Source: Rhodobiaceae bacterium | GTDB lineage: Bacteria; Pseudomonadota; Alphaproteobacteria; RS24 | Reading direction: 5' to 3' | Assembly: GCA_002721725.1 (NCBI GenBank) | Contig: PBLK01000007.1 | Coordinates: forward strand, 1 to 64,000 | Length of the DNA: 64,000 bases | In this document: one piece after another, positions 56,906-64,000 of the stretch | Layout of the letters: each line of letters begins with the position of its first letter | Position numbering within the stretch: the stretch's first letter is position 1 | The notes under the pieces: model-generated | What the model was told of the DNA's origin: nothing | Seen by the model: the letters and a program-made list of their open reading frames with translations, nothing else | Databases searched by the model: none | Position numbers and translations under genes: made by a program

Positions 56906-56999
56906 CTTTTTAGATTCTACTGTTTTTTGCCCTTAAAAAATTAAATTTTTAGTCTCAAACAATGGCATAAATGATGGAATGACCTTTCTGGATGTGTAA

Positions 57000-57635
57000 A
57001 TGACGGATCAGCTATTAACAAATTTGAAAAAAAGTTATGTAGTCCCCCTGGTTCAAGCGGAAGCACCTGATGAGGCGGTTAGTGTTTCAAGAGCTCTGGT
57101 CGAAGGTGGGCTAGAAGTCTTGGAAGTGGTTTTGCGCACTGATAATGCTTTCGATTGCCTTGAAGCAGTGTCCTCAGCGTTTCCTAACCTTAGTGTTGGT
57201 GCAGGTACTGTTCTTTCGCCCTCGCATGCTGAAAAAGCCATTGCCCGCGGAGCTAAGTTTCTGGTGTCACCCGGGCTGTATGATAGCGTCGTGACAGTTG
57301 CCCAAGAAAGTGAAACTCCAATTTTGCCCGGCATTGCAACAGCTTCTGAATTGCAACACGCTTGGAACTTGGGCTTGCGCACCGTAAAATTTTTTCCTGC
57401 CAGTAGTGCAGGTGGACCGAGCATGCTTAATGCCCTATCTGCAGCATTTCGTGATGTGCAGTTCATGCCCACAGGTGGAGTAAGTCCTTCCAATCTGAAC
57501 GATTATCTAGCTGTCCCGTCAGTTATTGCCTGCGGTGGTAGCTGGTTAACTCCCGCAGCAGAAATTGCTAACGGTAACTTCGGTGCCATTACAAATCTCG
57601 CGCGACAAGCCCGCGCACTTGCCGAAAAATTATAA
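57000..57635 (+). CDS. eda: KDPG/KHG aldolase (2-keto-3-deoxy-6-phosphogluconate aldolase)
   Basis: 211-residue class I aldolase. Schiff-base lysine K130 in VKFFPAS and catalytic E42 in EVVLRT are present, as are GAGTVLSPSHAEKAIARGAKFLVSPGL and TGGVSPSNLNDYLA. It yields pyruvate and glyceraldehyde 3-phosphate in the Entner-Doudoroff route or glyoxylate from the hydroxy-keto acid. No edd (6-phosphogluconate dehydratase) is in the window, so the pathway is not certain. Lies between tRNA-Thr and the downstream repeat copy. Confidence 0.92.
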   Translation: MTDQLLTNLKKSYVVPLVQAEAPDEAVSVSRALVEGGLEVLEVVLRTDNAFDCLEAVSSAFPNLSVGAGTVLSPSHAEKAIARGAKFLVSPGLYDSVVTVAQESETPILPGIATASELQHAWNLGLRTVKFFPASSAGGPSMLNALSAAFRDVQFMPTGGVSPSNLNDYLAVPSVIACGGSWLTPAAEIANGNFGAITNLARQARALAEKL

Positions 57636-57672
57636 AGGCAACAGGGCCGGTGAACCGCTATTGGATCTAAGT

Positions 57673-57694
57673 GCAATGGCGGAGAAGACAAGCT
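57673..57694. repeat. 22-bp repeat, downstream copy
   Basis: Second copy of the repeat at 56793-56814, differing at two bases. It lies in frame with the downstream GST coding sequence (codons MAEKTS), about 50 bases before the preferred GST start. Confidence 0.55.
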
Positions 57695-57741
57695 CGCTCA
57701 AAATAACTATGCTCAGAAATCAAGATTTAAGTGAGCGTGCA

Positions 57742-58401
57742 ATGAGTGACAGCAAAATCGAAATTTGGGGTGCCGAAACGGCGCGCACATTTCGACCGAT
57801 ATGGATGGCGGAAGAATTGGGGCTTGTTTATCGGCATCAGCCGATTGAGCCACGCACGGGCGAGACCCAGACGGCAAGCTATACCGCGTTGAACCGCAAG
57901 CAAAAAGTGCCGTTTCTTGTCGATGGGGAGGTGCGTGTCTCAGAAAGTCTCGCCATCTGCCGCTATCTGGCGCAACGTTATCCGAGTGCGGCTGTGCATG
58001 TGCCGAAAACTCTGCTCGAGCAAACCAAAGAAGATGAATGGTGCTGTTATATTTATGGCGAGATTGACGAAACCGCGCTTTACGTGATGCGCCGTCATGG
58101 CGATTTGGCCGAAATTTACGGTGCTGCGCCGAATGTCATTGAAGCCACAAAGGCCTATTTGGCACGCCATATGGATATTTTGGCCAATCATCTCGAAGGC
58201 CGAAAATCAGTCTTGGATGTCGGTTTTGGTGTCGCTGACATTATGCTGGTATCGTGCATTGATTGGGCGGTATTTTATCAAGTTGATGTGCCGCCATCGG
58301 TCATTGCTTATCGCGACCATATTGCTGAGCGTCCAGCCTATCAAAAAGCCATGGCCTTTAATTATCCGAAGCTGTTTGGCGGCTTGGCTGCTGCCAATTA
58401 G
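57742..58401 (+). CDS. Glutathione S-transferase family protein
   Basis: 219 residues. IEIWGAETARTFRPIWMAEELGLVYRHQPI, then the QKVPFLVDGEVRVSESLAICRYLA glutathione-binding segment (beta-alpha-beta with cis-Pro and ES), then a helical C-terminal domain. The 57742 ATG is preferred because the homologous fold starts here; an in-frame ATG at 57676 would add 22 residues and begin inside the repeat. It leads a run of catabolic genes (CoA transferase 15 bases later). Confidence 0.85.
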   Translation: MSDSKIEIWGAETARTFRPIWMAEELGLVYRHQPIEPRTGETQTASYTALNRKQKVPFLVDGEVRVSESLAICRYLAQRYPSAAVHVPKTLLEQTKEDEWCCYIYGEIDETALYVMRRHGDLAEIYGAAPNVIEATKAYLARHMDILANHLEGRKSVLDVGFGVADIMLVSCIDWAVFYQVDVPPSVIAYRDHIAERPAYQKAMAFNYPKLFGGLAAAN

Positions 58402-58416
58402 GCAAGGGAGGAAGCA

Positions 58417-59604
58417 ATGGGACCACTTGCAGGAATTAAAGTGCTTGATTTGACCAGCATGGTTTCGGGCCCAATGGGGGCCATGATGCTGGCCGACCAG
58501 GGGGCCGAAGTTATTAAAGTTGAGCCGCTCTACGGCGAACAATTGCGCCATATGGCAGCGCCGCATAATGGCGTGAATCCGGTATTTTACTCATGTAATC
58601 GTGGCAAGAAATCGCTGGCGCTGGATTTGAAATCCGATGAAGGCAAAGAAATTCTCAAAAAGCTGGTTAGCGAGGCGGATGTCTTTATGCAAAATTTTCG
58701 CCCCGGCGCAATTGAGCGCATGGGTTTTGGCGAACCGGAGATGCGCAAGCTGAATGAAAAATTGATTTATCTGTCGATTAGCGGCTTTGGTGAAAAAGGC
58801 CCTTATGCGCAGAGCCGGGTCTATGATCCGGTCATTCAGGCGCTTTCCGGCGCGACTGATATTCAGGCAGACCGCCAATCGGGTCGCCCGCAAATGTTTC
58901 GCATCATCATTGCCGATAAGGTGACGTCTGTCACCGCCGCGCAAGCCGTTTCATCTGCGCTGTTTGCCCGTGAGCGACATGGTAAAGGCCAGCATATTCA
59001 ATTGTCCATGCTCGACACCATGCTGTCTTTTTTTTGGGCAGAGGGCATGGCCGGCCTGGTCTATGGCGAAAAAGAGTTTGACGTGCGCAAATTACAAGGT
59101 ACGCAAGATCTCATCTATAAGGCGAAAGACCGGTATATCACTGCCGGGGCGGTTTCCGATGCGGAATGGGCTGGTATGTGCCGCGCCCTTAATCAGGAAA
59201 AATGGCTTGAAGATGAGCGTTTCAGTAATTCTGCTGCGCGCGTGGCCAATGCCGAAGAACGAAAGAAAATGACCGGCGCAGAAATTGAAAAATGGGACAG
59301 TGAGGAAATTCTGGCACGCTTCCAAGAAGAGGGGGTACCAAGCGCACCTTTGCTCGACCGCATGGAATTAATGGCGCATCCGCAAATCCTTGCTAACGAG
59401 TCGATAGAGCGCATTGTGCATAAAGGGTTTGGCGAGGTGCGCCAAGCGCGTCCGGCGGCGCAATTTTCTGAGACGCCAAGCGGCATTGACGCGCCTGCGC
59501 CGCGGCTTGGTCAGCATGGGCGTGAGATTTTGAGTGGTCTCGGTTATGATGATGGTGCGATTGAAGCGTTGATTGTGAACGGCGAATTGGTCGTTAGTGA
59601 ATAG
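58417..59604 (+). CDS. CaiB/BaiF-family CoA transferase
   Basis: 395 residues. IKVLDLTSMVSGPMGAMMLADQGAEVIKVE, CNRGKKSLALDLK and catalytic D137 in RVYDPVIQA. A second family III CoA transferase, distinct from that at 40.2-41.4 kb. GGGAGG lies about 7 bases before the ATG. Follows the GST gene by 15 bases; the SDR-like gene follows by eight bases, so all belong to one operon. Confidence 0.92.
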   Translation: MGPLAGIKVLDLTSMVSGPMGAMMLADQGAEVIKVEPLYGEQLRHMAAPHNGVNPVFYSCNRGKKSLALDLKSDEGKEILKKLVSEADVFMQNFRPGAIERMGFGEPEMRKLNEKLIYLSISGFGEKGPYAQSRVYDPVIQALSGATDIQADRQSGRPQMFRIIIADKVTSVTAAQAVSSALFARERHGKGQHIQLSMLDTMLSFFWAEGMAGLVYGEKEFDVRKLQGTQDLIYKAKDRYITAGAVSDAEWAGMCRALNQEKWLEDERFSNSAARVANAEERKKMTGAEIEKWDSEEILARFQEEGVPSAPLLDRMELMAHPQILANESIERIVHKGFGEVRQARPAAQFSETPSGIDAPAPRLGQHGREILSGLGYDDGAIEALIVNGELVVSE

Positions 59605-59612
59605 GTGGTAAG

Positions 59613-60383
59613 ATGAGCAAGAAACCGGTATTTTTGGTTTTGGGGGCAGGCGCAGGTATTGGCGGCAACGTTGCCAAAAAATTTGCCAAAGAGGGCTATC
59701 ACGCCGTTTTGGCTCGGCGCAGCGATGAAGACGGCCTCAATAAGTTAGTCGGTGATATCAAACAGGGCGGTGACGAAGCGACGGGGCGCTTGGTTAATGC
59801 CATTGAAGATGGCGCAATTGAAGATTTAATTGCCGATGTTGAAAAGAATATCGGACCGATTGAAGTGTTTCTGTTCAATCTCGGAGCGCAATTTGGTGAC
59901 AGGACGCTGGAAGAGACGCCGCTCAAATTATTTGAAATGGGCTGGCGCTTGACCAGTCTTGCGCTGTTTCGCGTCGCCAAAACATTGGCCCCAATCATGG
60001 AAGCGCGCGGCGGCGGTAAAATCCTTGTGACCTCTGCAACTTCGGCCATGCGCGGCAATGCGGGGCAGCATGCTCATGCGGCGGCGATTGGCGGTCGCCG
60101 CCTATTATGCCAGTCGCTCAATGCCGAATTGTCGGTCAAAGGCATTCATATTTGCCATATTTACATTGATGCGCCGATTGAAGCGCCTGACACCATCGGC
60201 AAATTGCTGGGGCCGGAACTTTATCAGAAGCTATTGGAGGAACGCGGCAATGGAAAAGATATGCTGGTCATTCCTGAAAAAGTGGCAGAGACTTATTATC
60301 ACATAGCGCATCAGCATCGTTCTGCTTGGACTAGCGAAGTCGATATTCGACCCTATTCGGAACAACCTTGGTGGAATAATTAA
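59613..60383 (+). CDS. SDR-superfamily protein lacking the catalytic Tyr-Lys
   Basis: 256 residues with the SDR cofactor motif GAGAGIG (11-17) and secondary pattern, but the NNAG motif is NLGA (89-92) and the catalytic YxxxK aligns with H155-AAA-I159; the serine site is S141/S144 in TSATSAM. A loop after it reads GIHICHIYIDAP, as in a group of SDR proteins that also lack the tyrosine. It likely binds NAD(P) without classical redox chemistry, or uses another residue. Follows the CoA transferase in the operon. Confidence 0.85.
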   Translation: MSKKPVFLVLGAGAGIGGNVAKKFAKEGYHAVLARRSDEDGLNKLVGDIKQGGDEATGRLVNAIEDGAIEDLIADVEKNIGPIEVFLFNLGAQFGDRTLEETPLKLFEMGWRLTSLALFRVAKTLAPIMEARGGGKILVTSATSAMRGNAGQHAHAAAIGGRRLLCQSLNAELSVKGIHICHIYIDAPIEAPDTIGKLLGPELYQKLLEERGNGKDMLVIPEKVAETYYHIAHQHRSAWTSEVDIRPYSEQPWWNN

Positions 60384-60396
60384 AGAGGAGGAAGCT

Positions 60397-61245
60397 ATGC
60401 CGATAGAAGTTGAAAAAACCGGAGCAGCTTGCGGGGCATTCGTGACCGGTATTGATTTGACACAAGATATTTCTGCCGATTTGGCCGGAGAATTGCGTGC
60501 CATTTGGCTTGAAAATAAGGTCATTGCTTTCCCCCATCAAAATCTCAGCGATGACGATTTGGAGCGCTTTACGCTGGCTTTTGGCGAGTTTGGAGAAGAT
60601 CCGTTTTTTGGTCATATCGACGGTCATGAAAACATTGCCGCTATTCAGCGCGATGCCGATGAGAAAACCCCAATATTTGCCGAGTTTTTCCATTCCGATT
60701 GGAGCTTTTTAGAAGTGCCGCCGGCTGGCACTTGCCTTTTCGGTATCACCATTCCGCCTACAGGGGGCAACACTCTATTTGCCGATCAAGTGGCCGCCTA
60801 TGAACGTTTGCCTGATGCGATGCGAGACAAAGCCGAAAATCTGACTGCAGTTCACTCGGCTGAATTGGGTTATGCTCCCTATGGCGCTTATGGCGATGAC
60901 GATAAAGATAGCGGTCGGTCGATGAATATTATACCGAGTGAACGCGCATGCGAGAAGCGCGAGCATCCTTTTGTCCGCATGCATCATGAAACAGGAAAAA
61001 AAGCGCTGTTTTCATCGCCCGCTTATATTCAGGCTTTTGCTGGGTATGAAAAGGAGGAGAGCGACGCGCTTCTCATTGAATTTTACGGCCTGCAAAGCCA
61101 GGACGAATTAGTCTATTCCCACAAATGGGAAAAGAATATGCTTGTAATGTGGGACAATCGTTCTTTGTTGCATGCGGCAACTGGCGGTTATGACGGATAT
61201 GACCGTTTGCTGCACCGCACAACCATCGCTGACACAAAGTTTTAG
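60397..61245 (+). CDS. TauD/TfdA-family Fe(II)/2-oxoglutarate dioxygenase
   Basis: 282 residues. Iron ligands H99 and D101 (FHSDWSF) and distal H259 (SLLHAATG), with R274 (HRTTI) for 2-oxoglutarate. The family hydroxylates taurine, alkyl sulfonates or aryloxyalkanoates. Closest pattern is the alphaproteobacterial TauD/TfdA group; the substrate is not shown here. AGGAGG lies 6 bases before the ATG. Last gene of the co-directional cluster from 54.2 kb, ending in a terminator. Confidence 0.92.
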   Translation: MPIEVEKTGAACGAFVTGIDLTQDISADLAGELRAIWLENKVIAFPHQNLSDDDLERFTLAFGEFGEDPFFGHIDGHENIAAIQRDADEKTPIFAEFFHSDWSFLEVPPAGTCLFGITIPPTGGNTLFADQVAAYERLPDAMRDKAENLTAVHSAELGYAPYGAYGDDDKDSGRSMNIIPSERACEKREHPFVRMHHETGKKALFSSPAYIQAFAGYEKEESDALLIEFYGLQSQDELVYSHKWEKNMLVMWDNRSLLHAATGGYDGYDRLLHRTTIADTKF

Positions 61246-61258
61246 CCTGAAGCAAAAC

Positions 61259-61290
61259 GGGCGCGTGAAGCACGCGCCCGCTATATTTTT
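61259..61290. terminator. Terminator hairpin between the dioxygenase gene and the minus-strand secreted protein gene
   Basis: GGGCGCGTG (61259-61267) and CACGCGCCC (61271-61279) form a nine-pair stem with an AAG loop; a T run follows at 61286-61290. On the minus strand it is followed by CGTTTT, a weaker T run, so it may serve both converging units. Confidence 0.75.
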
Positions 61291-61299
61291 AGCTAAGAT

Positions 61300-62022
61300 T
61301 TAGCGAACGCTGTTCAAATCCAGAGAGCCATAACTGCCCGCAGTTGTTGTCCATGTGGCTCCTAGCAAGGTGCGTACCTTTGCCATACCAGCAATAGCGG
61401 CGCGGAAATCTGCATTTTTACCTAATTCAGCGCGATAACTTTCCAATTCCGACCAGCTATTACCGCCGAATACGACAATATGGCTGACGCCAGGTGTGCC
61501 ACCGGCAGTTACCCGCCATACGTCAATTGAACCCGGAAAGTCTTGCATGATGTTAGAATTCATCAGGCGAGTTAGGCGACTGACGTAGTTGGCTGGATCG
61601 CTTACCCTGGCTGCCGCGCCTTCCCAAGAAAAACGTTCATTATTGATTTCACCCCAACCGGCAACATGGGTGTAAACTGTTTCGCTGACCAGTGTGCCAC
61701 TTGCGGACAAGGCTTTGCGGAAACGATCCCAATCAGCGGTACCGTTTAGGTTTGCTTGAGTTGCTTCCCAAGTCGCCAGATCTTCATAGACAACTGCAAA
61801 AGAAAAGTTTTGCGGCGCAGTTCCATTGGCAGCATGTGCGTTAATTAGCATACGGCCTTCAAAGGTTTTGAAGACGTCTGAATTAGTAAATTTATCAACC
61901 GCCGCAAAGAAACGATTTTCTTGGGCCGGTTCAACCGACCACGCATAATCTACCCAAACAGCTTGCGCGCGGGCAAAGCCCGTCATAGCAAGCAAAACAA
62001 TCATCACTCTCAATAACATCAT
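61300..62022 (-). CDS. Secreted protein with internal duplication, function unknown
   Basis: 240 residues. Signal peptide (MMLLRVMIVLLAMTGFARA, cut near 19-20). The mature part shows two similar halves of about 100 residues: each has a start like VEPAQ/SDPAN, a helix ending in NSDVFKTF/NSNIMQDF plus a Gly, then a hydrophobic strand with VV (FAVVYED/IVVFGGN), an acidic turn and a DWDRFRKAL/ADFRAAI segment. The pattern suggests two ferredoxin-like alpha/beta units (dimeric alpha-beta barrel type) fused in one chain. AGGAG lies 6 bases before the ATG. Follows a membrane protein gene by 18 bases in one operon. Confidence 0.75.
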   Translation of the reverse strand: MMLLRVMIVLLAMTGFARAQAVWVDYAWSVEPAQENRFFAAVDKFTNSDVFKTFEGRMLINAHAANGTAPQNFSFAVVYEDLATWEATQANLNGTADWDRFRKALSASGTLVSETVYTHVAGWGEINNERFSWEGAAARVSDPANYVSRLTRLMNSNIMQDFPGSIDVWRVTAGGTPGVSHIVVFGGNSWSELESYRAELGKNADFRAAIAGMAKVRTLLGATWTTTAGSYGSLDLNSVR

Positions 62023-62040
62023 TTTTACTCCTAATTTTAA

Positions 62041-62460
62041 TTAAGCTTTTTTGCCGTCCCAGTCTGCCAAAACAAACAGGTAAACCGATAAAGCGGCATG
62101 AGCCAACATTGCGAGAGGCCCAAGTGCCTGCCAAGCGGGCGGTGTCATAGCTTGACCAACGGTCAGTCCATTATTTTCCATAAATGCTTGCATTAATGGA
62201 GCATTACCTTCTGCCGCAAGGCTACTTAGGGTGCTGGCAAGGCCGAAGAAAGCGGCTTGACTGCCAGTAAACAGCGTGAACGTGTTGAAAATAAAGAATA
62301 CGGAGATGGCAGCAGAAATGCAACGAAACCACGTCGGTTGATGCCGCACCAAATAAGCTATTATTATAATGACCAAGCTAAGCATGCCATAGCCGAGATT
62401 ATAAAGGCCGTAAACCTGACGGTTTTCGACAGCCAGATTCCAAAGATCGATTTCTGTCAC
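62041..62460 (-). CDS. Small membrane protein, function unknown
   Basis: 139 residues with about four membrane helices (residues 22-40, 45-67, 72-82 weak, 112-133). Short N-terminus TEIDLWNLAVENRQVYGLYN. No recognised domain. The start is GTG with AGGAGGG eight bases upstream. First gene of a two-gene minus-strand unit with the secreted protein, and divergent from a putative regulator across 127 bases. Confidence 0.75.
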   Translation of the reverse strand: MTEIDLWNLAVENRQVYGLYNLGYGMLSLVIIIIAYLVRHQPTWFRCISAAISVFFIFNTFTLFTGSQAAFFGLASTLSSLAAEGNAPLMQAFMENNGLTVGQAMTPPAWQALGPLAMLAHAALSVYLFVLADWDGKKA

Positions 62461-62587
62461 AATTTCCCTCCTAATTTGAACTATCTATTTTTTCTAAGTT
62501 CAGCAAAAAAGCTCAACCCAAAAAAACTGTATCATTTACTTGCTAACCTTACCATGATGGGATTTCATGTCCGTGAGGGGATCTGAA

Positions 62588-63358
62588 ATGATTTTTTGTT
62601 CAGACAGTGTAAAGAAAATTCTAGCTTGCGACCAAATCGCAGATGATTTGGTATTTGATAAGCGCCCCAGCAACCAAGAACTTATTTTCGGGCACATATT
62701 GCTCAGTTATGAAGAAGGTCAACCCGCGACGCCGGGTGATTTAGTGAACCTTATAGGCTGCAGTCCTGAAAGCCTTCGTTTAATGATTCGTAAAGCCGAA
62801 AAAGGTAAATATTTGTTTTCAGGTGGTCGGCCTAAGTATGAAATCTTACCCGGTTCAAAATTGCTGTGGCTTACGCATAAAATTAGCCAAGAATGGTTAG
62901 TTAGGAACCAGAGGCGATTATTGCCATTTAGGCCTACTGTTCGCGAGGTGTACACTGTCACACAGGCTTTCGACATTCACTCTCGGACCAGCAATCGCCT
63001 TAGCTTTGTTTTTAAATCCCCTGTTAAAAGAGGCATTGTTTTCTTTTTGCTAGACCGTATGAATTATGGTTATTTTAAACTCAAGCGCCTGAAGCATAAT
63101 TTTCCAATTGATCCCGAAAGCTTGCGACAATTTATCAATATCATGCAAGACGCCGGTTATTTTGAGAAAATGCGCAAGGGCAATCAAACCTTGATACGCG
63201 CCTCACAGTCCTTGCAGACCCTAGCAGATGAAGAAGTGACGAAAGTATGCTTGGACTTAAATAAAGGCAGCAATAGCTTCCGGCCGTATAGTGACTTTGT
63301 TGCCCGCCTCAAGGGAAAGTCTAATAATCTTAAAGAATTGGCGACCGCTGCTCAATGA
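62588..63358 (+). CDS. Putative regulator with tandem winged-helix-like segments
   Basis: 256 residues with no known family. Two stretches look like winged-helix DNA-binding units: residues about 45-100 (ATPGDLVNLIGCSPESLRLMIRK, then GGRPKYEILPGSKLLWLTHKI) and about 145-205 (KRGIVFFLLDRMNYGYFKLKRL, then DPESLRQFINIMQDAGYFEKM). ATG 62588 is chosen for GAGGGG upstream; ATG 62567 is an alternative. The gene is AT-richer than its surroundings (24 and 21 G+C in the 60-base lines at 62641 and 63061, against 38 in the 59461 line), a possible sign of transfer. Function inferred only from pattern. Confidence 0.55.
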   Translation: MIFCSDSVKKILACDQIADDLVFDKRPSNQELIFGHILLSYEEGQPATPGDLVNLIGCSPESLRLMIRKAEKGKYLFSGGRPKYEILPGSKLLWLTHKISQEWLVRNQRRLLPFRPTVREVYTVTQAFDIHSRTSNRLSFVFKSPVKRGIVFFLLDRMNYGYFKLKRLKHNFPIDPESLRQFINIMQDAGYFEKMRKGNQTLIRASQSLQTLADEEVTKVCLDLNKGSNSFRPYSDFVARLKGKSNNLKELATAAQ

Positions 63359-63428
63359 TCTTTCTCTTTCCGAACGATTTTCTGTTGCACTCTTCAAATT
63401 TCCTTGTCTTTTCTGCTATTGTCGTTTG

Positions 63429-63479
63429 CGCATCCGGGCTGCTTGAGTTCGGATGCGATTTCGATTAAGGCAGAAATCG
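63429..63479 (+). promoter_or_regulatory. Overlapping inverted repeats in the livH leader
   Basis: CGCATCCG (63429-63436) pairs with CGGATGCG (63450-63457), loop 13 bases. CGATTTC (63456-63462) pairs with GAAATCG (63473-63479), loop 10 bases. They share bases 63456-63457, so one hairpin can exclude the other. The stretch lies 30 bases before the livH ATG. Could be a leader switch or operator; unproven. Confidence 0.35.
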
Positions 63480-63509
63480 GGATTTGCCTCGGGGGGATAT
63501 GGGAGCATC

Positions 63510-64000
63510 ATGGCAGAATTTTTTCAGCTGCTAATCATCGGTTTGTCGCAAGGTTGCGTCTATGGCCTCATCGCAATGGGCTTTGTCATGATTTATAAGG
63601 CCACAGAAATGGTCAATTTTGCGCAAGGCGATATTATGATGATTGGCTCGTTTATGGCCTTTACGCTTATTGTCACTTGGGGTTTTAATTTTTGGCTCGG
63701 ATTGCTGCTGGCAATGCTGCTTATGGCGCTATTTGGATTTTTTGTTGATGCCTTGGTGGTACGTCGCATTATCGGCCAGCCGCAATTTTCAATCGTTATT
63801 TTGACCATTAGCCTCGGATTTATTTTCCGCGCCGCCGCGGGCATGATTTGGGGACAAGCGCCACTCAGCCTAGACACACCGTTTGTAGGCACGTCAAATT
63901 TCGGCGGTGCTGTTATCGGCCGTGACCGCCTTTCCATTATGGGCGGTACGGTCATTATGGTTACGCTTATCTTTTTGTTTCTGCGCTATAGCCGCTGGGG
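63510..64000 (+). CDS. livH: Branched-chain amino acid ABC transporter permease, LivH-type (3' end outside window)
   Basis: First 163 residues of a LivH-type permease. Seen: FFQLLIIGLSQGCVYGLIAMGFVMIYKATEMVNFAQGDIMMIG, the conserved family start (the N-terminal helix and the NFAQGD motif), followed by hydrophobic helices up to the edge of the window. GGGAG lies six bases before the ATG. Together with LivM, LivG and LivF partners beyond the window it would import amino acids or related acids; those genes cannot be seen here. Confidence 0.9.
   Translation, partial: MAEFFQLLIIGLSQGCVYGLIAMGFVMIYKATEMVNFAQGDIMMIGSFMAFTLIVTWGFNFWLGLLLAMLLMALFGFFVDALVVRRIIGQPQFSIVILTISLGFIFRAAAGMIWGQAPLSLDTPFVGTSNFGGAVIGRDRLSIMGGTVIMVTLIFLFLRYSRW

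Noticed and set aside
56830-57000. Phage or integrative element attached at tRNA-Thr
   Set aside because: No integrase, excisionase or repeat of the tRNA 3' end was found downstream.

Overview
The window is a dense, ordinary bacterial chromosome segment from an alphaproteobacterium. Supporting signs are: a recA promoter carrying the alphaproteobacterial LexA box (GAAC-N7-GAAC), a DksA whose zinc finger keeps only one of four cysteines, a eukaryote-type NADP isocitrate dehydrogenase, a separate PurS/PurQ/small-PurL enzyme, a DUF3126 protein, and neighbouring folE and hisI. Many CoA transferases, SDRs, GSTs and a TauD-type dioxygenase suggest a free-living, probably marine, organic-matter-degrading lineage; the genus cannot be read from the sequence. 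I see no rRNA, IS element, prophage or CRISPR array.

Layout. 1-5 kb: aspartate aminotransferase (cut by the window start), a VWA/MoxR pair, dksA and recA. 5-11 kb: alaS, icd, trmJ and rpsD. 11-18 kb, minus strand: grxD-bolA, then purB, purC, purS, purQ and purL with tight coupling, and map. 18-28 kb: a CinA-type protein, a small secreted protein, a lipoprotein metallo-hydrolase, tRNA-Leu(UAA), a minus-strand operon (hydrolase, enoyl-CoA hydratase, SDR, M20 amidohydrolase with a Cys-rich tail), cysE and an SDR. 28-38 kb: gamma-carbonic anhydrase, GMC oxidoreductase, HCCA isomerase-like protein, rhomboid, CBS protein, hisI, folE, cysS, an Fe-S scaffold-like protein, yidD and thrS. 38-51 kb: nitroreductase/MATE, a CoA transferase, a second DksA/TraR protein, MFS, Nudix, NAD kinase, a broken VOC gene, glpK, aldolase II, cytochrome c', cytochrome b561, CobW GTPase and amidohydrolase. 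51-54 kb: GST, then a two-domain DUF1538 membrane protein with two PII-like proteins. 54-61 kb: a co-directional catabolic cluster (flavoprotein, DUF2855, GST, CoA transferase, SDR-like protein, TauD dioxygenase) interrupted by tRNA-Thr(UGU) and a KDPG-type aldolase, which lie between two near-identical 22-bp repeats. 61-64 kb: a secreted duplicated-domain protein with a membrane partner, a divergent AT-rich regulator candidate, and the start of a LivH-type permease that runs off the window.

The best candidate for an undescribed system is the DUF1538-PII-PII operon at 51.7-54.2 kb: a membrane protein built from two related halves, encoded with two atypical PII-like proteins that would be expected to sense metabolites and gate it. 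Secondary candidates are the regulator/membrane/secreted trio at 61.3-63.4 kb and the oxidoreductase-CoA transferase-dioxygenase cluster at 54.2-61.2 kb.
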